Shown here: positions 10,720-21,458 of the stretch, piece by piece
Numbering within the stretch: position 1 is the stretch's first letter
Layout of the letters: every line of letters begins with the position of its first letter
Source: Lumnitzera littorea
Lineage: Eukaryota > Streptophyta > Magnoliopsida > Myrtales > Combretaceae
Length of the DNA: 64,000 bases
Direction: 5' to 3'
Assembly: GCA_024138015.1 (NCBI GenBank)
Contig: JAMXBB010000010.1
Location: forward strand, 7,080,197-7,144,196
Translations under genes and position numbers: made by a program
Notes under the pieces: model-generated
What the model saw: the letters and a program-made list of their open reading frames with translations, nothing else
What the model was told of the DNA's origin: nothing
Databases searched by the model: none

Positions 10720-11577
10720 CTAATCCTCCTCTGAATCCATGGTAGCTACTCCATTAAAGGGATCATGACCTATATGGCCTCCTACCAAGTGATCCTCATG
10801 CTCGCTATCTGATACAGAGTCTATAAATATTATCTCTAGAGTCTCAGGAATCACAATCATCTCCTACACATCATCATCATCCAACTCGGCTATATCACCA
10901 GCTCCTACTCCAGCTATCTCAGTGTCTACTATCACCCGCATAACTACCGCATGTACATCTACACCAGGTTCATCCCCATTCTATTGCTCCTCCTCAGGGT
11001 CTTCTTCTGGATCTTCTTCTTCTGGGTCCTCCTCTGGGTCTTCCTCGGGGTCTTCTTCAACATGAACTCCATGCTCTTGGAGTTCAACTGGAGGTAGATT
11101 TTCTAGTGGTGGTTCTGGTATCTCAGGCTCAGGTTCAGGGTTAGCCAATGGTATCTCTATACCTTCCCTAACAGGTTCTGGAAACTGAGGAAACCAATCA
11201 ATAATCCCTGGTGGGTACTATCTAAGAATGTATGGAGTGTCAATAGGGATGTGTGCAATACTAAATGGGTATGGTCTCCCATCCTCCAACCTAACGAGAA
11301 AATACTGTAAGGGCATCATCAAAGTTACAATTCCCTCTGTCTCTAACCATCTCTGCTTAAAAGCTGCTATGGCATTATATCTATTATACTGAGGTCTTAG
11401 ACTCATCTCCATCTATGCCCACTCATTTTTCCAGCTATAACACATCTTATCATGAAACTTGTCAATAATCTCATCAACTGTCCTAAAGAAATTTCAATAA
11501 GCTAATTCCATTAATAACCGCTGTAATCTAACCCTATAGTCAATAGAGGATACTTCTCCATTCCACCCGAACCGTAT
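10720..11577 (-). pseudogene. Accessory reading frame between primer site and gag, acidic repeat protein, unknown function
   Basis: A single frame of about 285 codons with five internal stops, on the same strand as gag-pol and ending about 535 nt before it. The N-terminal half looks globular (RFGWNGEVSSIDYRVRLQRL, FRTVDEIIDKFHDKMCYSW, YNAIAAFKQRWLETEGIVTL, DGRPYPFSIAHIPIDTPYIL). Next comes a Pro/Glu-rich linker and then a run of DPEE-type repeats (about 10983-11060). The C-terminus is acidic (ELDDDDV, SDSEHEDH, ends DSEED). I do not recognise the protein. Codon-like structure over 858 nt with no frameshift argues it was once translated. Accessory frames upstream of gag are known in Tat/Ogre elements but are not a usual Tekay feature, to my knowledge. 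An alternative is a captured host gene fragment. Confidence 0.5.
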
Positions 11578-11780
11578 CTAACTATGTATTAGTTCCCCCC
11601 TTCGACCTTATAATTATAGTTAAACCAATTAACATTTACTATGTTAAACATTATGGTTACTTATGTTTTCATATGCTTAATACAATCTTTTATCGCCCAC
11701 TTAATATTACCCACCTCAATATTCCTATAATATCTATTTCTTTTAAAGTATGACGCTTCAAAGCGAGTCCACTGAAATTA

Positions 11781-11793
11781 CACTCTGATACCA
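11781..11793 (-). promoter_or_regulatory. Primer-binding site, initiator methionine tRNA type
   Basis: The minus strand reads TGGTATCAGAGTG, matching the 3' end complement of plant initiator tRNA-Met (TGGTATCAGAGC) except near its end. It lies 9 nt inside the 5' LTR border, as needed to prime minus-strand DNA synthesis. Confidence 0.9.
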
Positions 11794-11802
11794 ACCGAGA
11801 AC

Positions 11803-14724
11803 TGTTACACCCCGGAAGTCACAGAGTCACAGAGTCACAGAGTCACAACAGTCTTGTCGTGTAAACCATTCTATGATAGTAACTGGCCTCACAGTACCTA
11901 CCATAGACATGATCTACACAAGGCGTCGACAACTCCTCGCTTTGAAGTAACAATCCAATTAAGTATTTAACTACAATCATAGTAATTATCACAAATTTTT
12001 AATAAACATAATTAATTATATGTAAAGTCCACATAACTTCCCAGGAAACTCTACATAAATATAACGATTCACTAATTTACATAACAACTATCAATCTTTT
12101 ATCCTCAAATTACAAAGGACACTCTAGCTACATATTCACTGCTAAGTAAATTGATCCTTACACCCCTAGCTTCAAAAGAACTAAACTCTGGATGATTGTA
12201 AAGTAGCATAATACTTAAAGTATTCAGAAATTAGGACCTGCAAAAGGATCTAGAAGTGTATGAGTAACTACAGCTCGGTAAGTTGAATTAGTGACTCATG
12301 AATGTATACAAAGACAAACAAGATTATTAAGCAATTATTTTCATGCAATGCAACAATCAAGTGTCATCGCACAACATAGTCCGATCCGTTGTGAAATCAG
12401 AGAAATTTCACTCGCTCTAATTCGGGTTGAGGAGTTTCCATGTTATGCAGCAGCTTACAACCAAACCTAGGCTTGTGCAATGGAGACATCGCTCCTCCCG
12501 CAACTACCTTCGAACCATTGACTTCACCCTTACTGCGACCTCCTCTCTTGTCACTTAGTTCAACTAAGGATGAAGAAAGGACTATTATGCAATCTTGCTC
12601 TATCCCTTTCGAAGGGATCAATATTTGGTTAGAGAATCCTAATGATCCCTTAACGGGTTACAATGCATGACATTTTTGGTCATTAAAGTCGAATAAGATT
12701 AAATTTTATTTAGGGTGTTCAAACAATTTCACACCAATTCAATCATAAGACAAAATCAATCATATTACAAATTTTAGCATGAATTCAGATACATCAAACA
12801 CATGCATAAACTACTTACAATCACAACTATATACAATCCTAAGTCTCTGAGTACTATAAAAATAGTACTCTAATACAGTAAGTAATAACCCAATTTACTT
12901 GGAATTTCTTAGTAGCTCGGTCACTTAATTGCAAGCCGATTCGTCTCTGAGTATCCTATAATACAAATAGGTCTTTTTAGTACTTATACTTTAAGGATTC
13001 ATATTCTAAGTTATAATTTAACTCATTTTTCCATGTATACCTATTATGTATTAATGATTCATTCTATTCTATTTCGGGGTTCAGTTCCTACATTAGATTC
13101 TAGTTTTGATTTTGGAATCTTAAATATGCTTGAATCCTAATGTGAAATTAATCACATTAAGCTCGAGTATTCTAATATCCTATTGGGTCTTAATTTAGTA
13201 TTCTAAACTGCTCGGTATACGTTAATCCTAATTGAAGTACCGAATTTATTCCCGATGTAAGAAAATCTTACATTTTTTATATAATTACTTAAAATTAAAT
13301 TTTGTTTCAGATTTAGTATATTCTGATTTTTATTATTATATTATCTAAATAACCCTAATTTTTCATAGTTATTAAATTTCTAACTCCTCATATTTCCTAA
13401 TTTCCTACAATTACTACCTAATTCCTAAATTAATTATACTTAATATTCCAAAGGCTAGGATTAGGTTTCCACAATAGAGATTAACATCCCTAAATATCTA
13501 ATTACTATCTAAATCAGCAATTAATTACTTAATTACTTAATCACTTAATTAACCTAAAATTACCTAATTTTTCCATCATTTTAGGGCTAAAAATTTACTT
13601 AAAAATTTTGAAAATTAAATTTAAAAAAATGGCTTTATAGCACTGTTCCATATCATTTAAGCATTCTACAGAAAAAATTTGAGCTACAAACTATACTCTT
13701 AAGCTTATTTATTTCTAGTTCTAATTATATTCGGTTTTGCTTAATTTGTTAAAAACCTTATATTTTCAGACGTGATTAAACTTAATCACTATTTTCCTCT
13801 AAATCTACATATAATAAAACCTCAAAATAATAAGTTTCATAATTTTCTGGGCAAAATAAATAATTTTAAGAAATTATATAAAATCGGAGTAGATAAGGGA
13901 CTCACCCGGTTCGATGTCTTTTGGCCTTCCAACACCGGTCCAGGTGTGTTGGCCGGGCTAGACAGTGGGTCTGGAGTGGGGTGGTGGTGGTAGTGTATGG
14001 GTTTGGCTCATTAGCCCTAACTGCACAGTTTTCATTTCTTTTTTTTTTCTCTAATTTTTCTCTTGAATTTTCGATACTCTCTATTTTTTTTTCTGATTTC
14101 TAACTATCTAAAGGAGTTTTGTAATTTTTTTCTCTATTTATAGAGCTTTATGGTAATTAATGTGCATTAAATTAGACAAGACATTACTTAAATCCCTTAG
14201 TTTTTGGCTTTTATGTTGCTTGATTTTGATTGGGCAATTTTTTTTCTTCACTTCCTAACTTGCCACAACCACATCCACCTCATTCTTGATTCCTCTGATT
14301 TTTTCTTAATTAATTAATAATTTTTCTTAATTATTTAATAAGTTTTTTAGACAATTTAAGAAATTTTGCATATTTTTATCTACACGTAAATACATGTGGA
14401 GTACATGTGAACATTCCTAATTATTATTTAGGTCATTATATAATTTTTAGTATACATATAATCTATCTCTAGTAATTTATTATTTATTAGATTACACTTT
14501 TTACCATTTCGATAATTAACAATTATTATACTTAAAATTTGAAAATTTTATAGTCTCCTATTTTATTACTTATTTTCTTAAATTCAAGTTTACAGAGTCT
14601 TTTTTAGTAATTTTTCTATCCATAGTTTATAATTTGGGTTTGATCGAATTCTTTAACCGATTACCTTAAATTTTGTGTTATAAGTTCAATCCTACGATCA
14701 CTTGGTTTAACTTTAGGGCTTACA
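11803..14724 (-). repeat. 5' LTR of the gypsy element (2922 bp, complete)
   Basis: On the minus strand it runs TGTAAGCCC...GGGGTGTAACA. The left border is fixed by the primer site and the right border by alignment with the 3' LTR at 2141. It holds an 8-bp direct repeat (AGTCACAG about four times, 11817-11848), the conserved palindrome CCCTTTCGAAGGGA (12604-12617) and a GTGG-rich segment near 13977. Many short open stretches here are not genes. Confidence 0.95.
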
Positions 14725-15760
14725 CTCAAAGAGTGAGAATTCATGTTAGGTTGTGTCATTATTGAGTTCTAAGTAAGTTTTGGTTCTTTTTTTGCATTCT
14801 TATGTTGTTGTGTTATTGAATGTTCTTGGTAAAGTGGTCATGTTAGGGTATTTCATTGAATTAAACTGTTAAAGGAGGGTATTTTGTTGGTTAAGTGTGA
14901 CTTATGTAGTGTTGGAGTAGTAAAATCAAGTTAGATTTGAGTATGTATGGTAGACAAGAAGGAAATTGAGGTTTAGAGTTTGATGGGTAGACACAACATC
15001 AATACGACCATGCTAAGTAGGGAAGTGGTCCAAGAGTTATATGAGCGTTAGACATAAACTTGTTTAGGTCATGTTACAAGCACAATCTTGATAGGACTAT
15101 ATAATATGGGCGTATTGAAATCACTTTCATGGCTAAGAATTACACAGCCTGCCAACAGGAATGTACTTCCTCTACGTTCCTCCTTCCTTGTTCATTTTCA
15201 TTCTTTTCTTAGACGAGAGCTACACAATCAAATACCTTTCATGTCCTTCTCTAAGCTTTCTTTTTTCTTCTAATTTCAATTCCTTTTTGTTTCAAACTTA
15301 CTATTTGAATTTTCAAATAATTTTTTATCTTCACTAAAAGCTTTTTAACAAAATTTGCCCAAGTTTGATCTAATCTCCTTGTAAGGGTTTAATGTAAAGA
15401 AATAGTCAAGTGTGTCAAACTTTGGTTTTGTCTCTCTTATTTGGTGTGAAGAGTTCTGAGGTGTTCAGATCTAAGGACTCTACTATACTAGGTATGAGAT
15501 ACTTATATGTTGGATGTGTATGTTAGGATAGCATCTCAAATGAGCTTAAATAAGTATCTAACTAATTAGTGATGTATTGCATGTACATGGCTTTAGCTAG
15601 CACCCTAGGAAGACCAATATGTTGGCAAACCATCCCGATGATCTATGTGTGACATTGTTCAAAGTAAAGTGTCACATAGAGATGATTTGGGTAGATTTAA
15701 GTTGTTACTTAATCATTTGAGTGTTGAGACAAAGCAAACATAATACCATATGGTACTTTA

Positions 15761-15793
<33 letters not shown>

Positions 15794-15995
15794 TTACTTG
15801 TTAGAATACGAGTTACCTCAAGTCTTGAGACGGTAAGATTATATCGCTTGTTGGATTAATCAAAGATAATAAACTAGTGTCTATTGCATTTAATGAAACC
15901 TATAATGTATGTGAAGTGATTATTTGCCTATACACATGTGATTGTGTATTCTGTAAAGAGCAACAACTTACCCTTTCGTGATTTTTGGTTTTTAG
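14725..15995. other. Intergenic, degraded repeat DNA, nothing recognised
   Basis: AT-rich sequence with a (TA)n run at 15776-15792. The texture (short T-rich and G-rich alternations) resembles an old LTR, but I found no borders, second copy or coding frame. Confidence 0.4.
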
Positions 15996-16111
15996 CTACA
16001 AACACAAGTCCTTATGAGAGTTTAAAGGTTTTTGATGATTATGACTATGTCTATGAGGATGCAAAAGGGTATAATGAGTACTACTTTGACGATAGGAGTG
16101 ATTTTGTCTAA
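15996..16111 (+). other. Coding-like acidic/Tyr-rich segment after a possible splice acceptor
   Basis: A T-rich tract ends in TAG at 15993-15995, followed by 37 codons ending in TAA: TNTSPYESLKVFDDYDYVYE, then DAKGYNEYYFDDRSDFV. The composition is protein-like (D, Y, E, F) but I recognise no family and no upstream exon. It may be the 3' end of a decayed element gene or chance. Confidence 0.2.
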
Positions 16112-17186
16112 GGTAGAAAGATTCTAGAATGTGTTAGGAGATGAGACTCCATATTATGGTTTAGATATTTCAATGTTGTTTTTGGTATGTTGTTGGCGAG
16201 TTGCTTATGACTCTGGTTTGCTATTTATTTCTTATTCATTGTTGTAGGACCCTTATGGACTTCTGTTGTGTAGCAGTTTGCTTTTGTTAGCATGTTGTGT
16301 ATTCAGTTGAAGTTGAGAGACAACTAATCTTACATATGCTAATGGATTGAGCAAGACTTAGTGAGTTGCTCTTTATAATGCAATTATGGACATTTAATAT
16401 TGTATGTGGGCAAAATTTATTACAATTAAGGATTTTAGGTAGGATATGAGTTCTTAGATGCCTTAGCATTTCATTGTAGGTGGTGATTTGTAGTATTCTA
16501 CAGCATTACATCTTTGATCTTAATCCAAATTAAAGAAATTCAAGACCAATCCAATGAAATCATTATGTCAAATTTTATATTTAAGAGACAAAGGATTGAT
16601 TGAGGCTTTAGGTTTCATGATTTTCTTTTGTTTAAGAGAAATTGAAGAGAGAGAGAAGGTATGGTTAATTTGCTCCACTTAAAAAGAGAAATGAATGATG
16701 TCTTTTTGTCAACCCTTGTTGACTTGTAATTATCTAATAAATCTAGCCTTCTTTTCTAAGCCTGATTGACATACTTAAGGAAGTGCAACAACAAATAAAA
16801 ATTCAACCTTGTTGTTTTATGGGTATGGATGATTTTTTACCTTGATTAAATTAAAAAATTAATACAATTTTGTTTATTTTTATTGCAATTAAAGATTAGA
16901 TTGTGTTTATCATGTCTTAGTTAGTCAATTTGTGTAAAAAATTTGAAGGAAACAGGCCTAAAACACCTTTAAATTAATCTTGAAAAATAAGTTTTGTGGT
17001 ATATTTTATATCGTCGTAACTTTTAAGACCAAATTTTTCACATTTTCTTGTTTTGTTTAATACATTTAAGATAAGATTTGACTTGTGCCATAGGATTTCC
17101 TAAACTTTTTATTTGAGAAAAAGCATGGTAGAAATGAGTGAAAATGGATCACAAGTGAGGCACTCATAACATGCCTAAACAAAAGC
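16112..17186. other. Intergenic, nothing recognised
   Basis: AT-rich, no open frame of note. A small inverted repeat, TGTAG...CTACA, lies near 16490. No element borders were found. Confidence 0.4.
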
Positions 17187-17365
17187 TAAAAAAAGAAGGA
17201 AGGGAAGAAGATATAACTACAATACGTGTTGCCTAATCAACAAGCGACACGTATCTAGTGCATGAAACAAAATGAGGCATGCTTTGTGCACCCTCTAAGA
17301 TTTGAACCTAAAACCTTTTGTAATACATACACTTTCACTTCACCAACAAGCCATTAGCTTATATC
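17187..17365 (-). mobile_element. Probable tRNA-derived SINE
   Basis: On the minus strand, TGGCTTGTTGG (17353-17343) matches a Pol III A box (TRGCNNAGTGG) in most positions, and GGTTCAAATCT (17308-17298) matches the B box (GGTTCRANNCC). They are 34 nt apart, as in tRNA-related plant SINEs. The element ends in pyrimidine-rich DNA and a T run (17188-17194 as A on plus). Its 3' part holds an 8-bp perfect stem, ATACGTGT/ACACGTAT (17222-17254). Target duplications were not identified, so borders are approximate. Confidence 0.5.
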
Positions 17366-19758
17366 TAAATCTAAAATGGAATTAAATTCTACTTAAACAG
17401 TTGTTCTAAGCCAAATTTCCAAGGACCAATTAACTTTAAGCTTAAAAAATTTGCTCAAGGCTATGAAAATAAAACCTCTATAGTTACTTTAGGTAAAGTT
17501 ACAAATTAATAGTAATGATTATTTATATTTTTGAAATATCTTATGATATCATCATGATATTATCTTTTCTTTTGTGTAATATTTTAACCACTCATCACAT
17601 ATGGCTATATCTTTAGGAAATGACTTCAAGAAAACTTTAATAAAATAATTTTAGAGAATCCAAATCCCAAGCTTATTAGGTCCCATCAAAAGGACACTTT
17701 CCCGCATGCAATTAGTAAATCTAGTATGCATGTGTATAAATATTTTTCAAAAATAATTCTAACAGAAATATATGATTAGTTTTGAAATTTGTACAATATC
17801 TAGTTTATGCTGAACTTCAAATTTTTGTAAAATAAGTAATTTACATCCGATTGGGACCCCATATGAAGCTACAATCAATATAAATTGTCTATTCTTCATA
17901 ACTTCAAAATAAACAAGCAAGATCTCCTTGAAAAACTAATTTAAAAAAAAATTAGCTCTTGCTGCTAAAATCAAATTCTGTTAAATTAAATATGCATATT
18001 TTCCCTTCAAAATTTATTCTCAACTAGAAAATGACTCCTACCCTTGAACAAGATAATAGATTGCTTTTTATGAAATTCTATGAGAAAACTAAAAAAAAAT
18101 GCATATGTTGTACTTCTAGGCATTTTTAAAATTTTCCTAAATTTAGGGGTTTTCTTTTTTTATTTTTCAAATTTTCTATATTTTTATTTTATTTTTAAAT
18201 TCAATAGGTCAAAACTGAGGTATCTATAGCTACTTTTCTTCATACCGAAGTTATATTAAAATTTTACTATGAAGACATAAGAAACATCCCATTTTTCCCC
18301 TTTCAGATTCAATAGAGACAAAAATGGACAACTTTGGAAAGAGGCGTCATTTTAGATGGATAGATTTTTTTTTTATATTATATCAATGGGGCATTTTAGA
18401 TGAATAGATTTTCTTTAAAGTACATTATCTTAGATGGATGAATTTTTTTGAAGAGGTATTATAATGTCCCAAATTAAAAATAATTAATAGCTATGTAAAT
18501 AAATACTAATGAATCTATTTTAACCACTTGATACAAAAGTTTTAAATTAATATTAATATAATATTCTCTATATTGGCCTTATGAAACAATTCAACTCATC
18601 TCCATGATTCATATGGGACTACATACACATAGGATATGAGAGGTACAATGAATGGATTTTTTTTTTTTTTCAAAAGGATTAAGAAAATCAAATCTTAATA
18701 AGCTTTAACTTCTGAGCTTTATTGGACTAAAATGTCTATGACTAGCTTGATTTTTTGGTCGATTCTTTCTCTCTTCCATGATGCTAAAAATGAAAAAGCG
18801 AGCATGTGGTTTCAAAGGCTACTAATGATGCAAAATGCCCTAAATTGTACACCTATAAGATGAGACATCACAAACTTATCAATATTTCTCTTTGGAATGA
18901 TTCAAGTAAACACGTAAGCATAAATCACGTGTATTTATTTCCACATTTGGAAGACGACAATCAAGTATAACCCCACAAGGTGGATAAAAATCGATGAATA
19001 TGACCATTATTACCATCTATAATATAAAACGCATATACCAATTCCTAGGAAAATGACAAATCACTTGATTTTTAGCACAGGGACCAAGACAACCATCGAC
19101 CATCCAACGCCCTAGAAATACTTGCTGACAAGCTAAACGTGGACGAACCACTGGAGATAAATGAAAAATTTAATGTAGGGTTTCACTTAGGTACAATGAT
19201 GTGGAGCCGATATATAAAACAAAATATTTAAAAGAAAAATCACATCTACCATTTATTTATATATCATTGTCCACTTGTCTATTTTTTTTCTCCTTTTTCT
19301 TCTTGGAAAAGGGATATTCTCAATCGTCCATAGATTCTTTTTCTCCATTATAATGTTTGATAATTCTTTATGTAAATTTATTTATTCATCTTTATTTAAA
19401 GTGTTAATTAAAAAAGAAAAATTCAAACTTATCCACACCTTTTGCTTAACCCGAATTAATTTTCGTGCTTTTTTCTCTTTGTTAACGTGTAAAGGCTTAG
19501 ATATATATATATATATATATAAATTTATTTCCAATATTCAAATTAAACATGTAGGTTATTAAAGAAATACATACATTTTATAAATAGGCAAACAGGAAGC
19601 AGTACCACCCTGCAAACTAGTACCCAGTAAGTAGTACACTCTCCAGACTAGTACCCAGAAGTGCACATGCTCCACGAACGTAAATTTTCATTTCATGGTC
19701 ATTGCGGTCATGTAATTAACTGCATTCCAAATTGCAATTATTGATTTTATTTTTTCAA
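17366..19758. other. Intergenic, upstream of the DREB gene
   Basis: AT-rich with a (TA)n run at 19501-19521 and no convincing coding frame. A CACGTG G-box core occurs at 18926-18931, about 1.75 kb before the DREB start; at that distance its relevance is unknown. No element borders were found. Confidence 0.4.
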
Positions 19759-20104
19759 CCCCCGAAAAGGAATAAAAAAAATGATGAAATGGTTACACTA
19801 ACAGATGCTCCCGATCCGATGAATTTTGTACAAGCATTTTTTATAATAAGCAAATTGAAATGTCATATATTTGTAGAATTTTTTTATAAAAACAAGCAAA
19901 AGAAATATATAAATAAATAGAACTTGCCCCCGAAAAAGAATAAATAAATAATAAAACGGTCCCATTAACAGATGCTCCCAACCCGATGAATTCAACAAGG
20001 TTTTCTACAAACATTTTTAATAATAATCAAATTGAAATGTGATATATTTGTAGATTTTTTTATAAAAACAAGCAAAAGAAATATATAGATAAATAGAACT
20101 TGCC
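19759..20104. repeat. Tandem duplication, about 170-bp unit, two copies
   Basis: Unit 1 starts CCCCCGAAAAGGAAT at 19759; unit 2 starts CCCCCGAAAAAGAAT at 19927. Both contain ACAGATGCTCCC, CCGATGAATT, TAATAA..CAAATTGAAATGT and a shared end (AAACAAGCAAAAGAAATATA, then GATAAATAGAACTTGCC or a near match). Unit 2 is slightly longer. It lies about 580-920 bp upstream of the DREB start codon and may affect its promoter, which is inference. Confidence 0.85.
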
Positions 20105-20526
20105 ATCTGCTAGTCCTACAGAGTAATTGAATACATCCAAATTGAATAATTTAATATCCTTACAGCAATTTGGCCTATATATATACTCATATATTTTTTT
20201 AAATTTTTTCAATTGTCATATTACAACTTTAAAAAGGAAGTAATCGAACCCGATTTAATTTATTAAAAAATTAGTATTTATACTATTAAATTACGATAAC
20301 ATTAGTAATATAATAGTTACATACGTCTATCTCCAAGTAGGATTAAAAATTTAAAACACATTCTGTGTGTTTTTTTCTTCTTTGATTTCACCGTCAAAGG
20401 TATAATTATATTATGTCATTTTTTTTATCTCTAAATACGAGTAGGTCGAATGTCGCTTCAAAGGAGCGCGCCCACCTTCGCATTCCCTACAAAAGCCCAC
20501 CTCATTACTCCCCATTCTCTCGTCCA
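20105..20526. other. Proximal upstream region of the DREB gene
   Basis: Mostly AT-rich with a more GC-rich patch at about 20440-20500 (GGAGCGCGCCCACC) just before the TC microsatellite. No uORF or known cis element could be assigned with confidence. Confidence 0.4.

Positions 20527-20550
<24 letters not shown>
20527..20550 (+). repeat. (TC)12 microsatellite in the core promoter
   Basis: An uninterrupted TC run, directly before the candidate TATA box and about 130 bp before the ATG. Such Y-patch/CT tracts are common around plant transcription starts and are often length-polymorphic. Confidence 0.95.
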
Positions 20551-20556
<6 letters not shown>

Positions 20557-20557
<1 letters not shown>

Positions 20558-20566
20558 ATTTATACA
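20557..20566 (+). promoter_or_regulatory. Candidate TATA box of the DREB gene
   Basis: TATTTATACA, about 120 bp upstream of the ATG and between the TC run and a 17-nt T tract (20572-20589). It would place the transcription start near 20590-20600 and give a 5' leader of about 90 nt. Position is compatible with the gene; not proven. Confidence 0.5.
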
Positions 20567-20681
20567 CACTTGTTTTTTTTTTTTTTTTTGTGCCTACGCT
20601 AAGTAGGTAATATATAGTAGCAGCTGGAATCCAATAATACACACAATTTCATCATCACATTTCCCCAAACGAAAAAAAAAA

Positions 20682-21458
20682 ATGATTGAACTACCAAATA
20701 ATTCGGAAGCCGAAAGCCCTACTTCTAGCAATTCTTCATTGTCATCATCTTCTCGAAATTCAGTGCCTACTGAGATCAAGAAGCACAAAAAGGTTGTACA
20801 AGCCCGTGATGAGGAGGACAACAAGAGCACAACGAGACCAACCAAAAAGGCAAGGAGCGAGTGTTCTAACAATAATACTACGAAACATCCTATCTATAGA
20901 GGTGTCCGGATGAGAAGCTGGGGCAAATGGGTTTCCGAAATCCGCGAGCCGAGGAAAAAATCGCGGATTTGGCTAGGCACATTCCCTACGGCTGAAATGG
21001 CAGCCCGAGCCCATGATGTGGCCGCGCTTGCCATCAAGGGTGACTCCGCCGTCCTTAATTTCCCACAGTTTGTTGATATGTGGCCTCGGCCGGATTCGTT
21101 AATGCCACGTGACATACAGGCTGCTGCAGCCAAAGCAGCCTCCATGGTCACGTTGGATACGGAATCCTTAACGTCCTCATCCTCCGCCTCTACCTCCTCT
21201 TCCAATGGTTTACTGGTGTCGTCGTCCTCTGATGTCCCGGAATCGGAGGAACTGACCCAGATCGTCGAATTGCCAAACATAGAGGGGGAATTCGACTTCG
21301 AGTTCAACTCGGCCACGCCTAGGGGGGATTTCTGGGTGGAGGAGCCGCCGCAGTGGTGGTGGTTGGAAGGGAAAGAGTTTGGTATGGAATTTTTTGACCA
21401 AATTATGACGGATCATAATGTGGGTACTACCATGTGCCAAATAAATTTGAAGGTCTAG
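20682..21458 (+). CDS. AP2/ERF transcription factor, DREB subfamily A-4 (TINY/ERF034-043-like)
   Basis: A 258-residue intronless protein that would act in the nucleus, binding DRE/CRT (CCGAC) and possibly GCC-type promoter elements. The N-terminal third is Ser/Asn-rich with basic clusters (KKHKK 33-37, RPTKKAR 52-58) that could serve as a nuclear signal. The single AP2 domain spans about residues 71-128 (YRGVRMRSWGKWVSEIREP, RKKSRIWLGTFPTAEMAARA, HDVAALAIKG, LNFP). Val84 and Glu89 correspond to V14 and E19, the residues that mark DREB specificity. The following DIQAAAAKAA block (144-153) is characteristic of group A-4. The C-terminus (about 185-245) is acidic with FDFEF and Trp-rich WWWLEG, probably an activation region. 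The ATG at 20682 follows an A-rich leader and is the first Met of the frame. Length is normal for A-4. Which paralogue it is cannot be told; in the family these factors affect stress responses and growth. Confidence 0.95.
   Translation: MIELPNNSEAESPTSSNSSLSSSSRNSVPTEIKKHKKVVQARDEEDNKSTTRPTKKARSECSNNNTTKHPIYRGVRMRSWGKWVSEIREPRKKSRIWLGTFPTAEMAARAHDVAALAIKGDSAVLNFPQFVDMWPRPDSLMPRDIQAAAAKAASMVTLDTESLTSSSSASTSSSNGLLVSSSSDVPESEELTQIVELPNIEGEFDFEFNSATPRGDFWVEEPPQWWWLEGKEFGMEFFDQIMTDHNVGTTMCQINLKV

Larger units (their letters stand above)
1..14724 (-). mobile_element. Ty3/gypsy retrotransposon, Tekay/Del-like chromovirus, decayed, left end outside window
   Basis: An LTR retrotransposon read on the minus strand. 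Order from high to low coordinates: 5' LTR (14724-11803), primer-binding site, accessory frame, gag with zinc knuckles, protease, RT, RNase H, integrase, chromodomain-like tail, polypurine tract and partial 3' LTR (2141-1). This protease-RT-RNaseH-integrase order defines Ty3/gypsy. The integrase C-terminus has the GPF-type module followed by a chromodomain-like segment, and the LTRs are about 2.9 kb, both usual in Tekay/Del. From the gag ATG (10185) to the final stop (2247), after removing the nested solo LTR and one duplicate of its target site, every recognised domain lies in a single frame of about 1,616 codons. Stops break it but no frameshift does. The two LTRs differ at roughly one base in ten by eye, so the copy is not recent. 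Its 5-bp target duplication cannot be checked; the right flank begins CTCAA (14725-14729). Confidence 0.93.

Noticed and set aside
20594..21440. Long minus-strand open frames across the DREB gene (for example 20894-21316)
   Set aside because: They are antisense shadows of the AP2/ERF coding region, which has clear domain matches on the plus strand.
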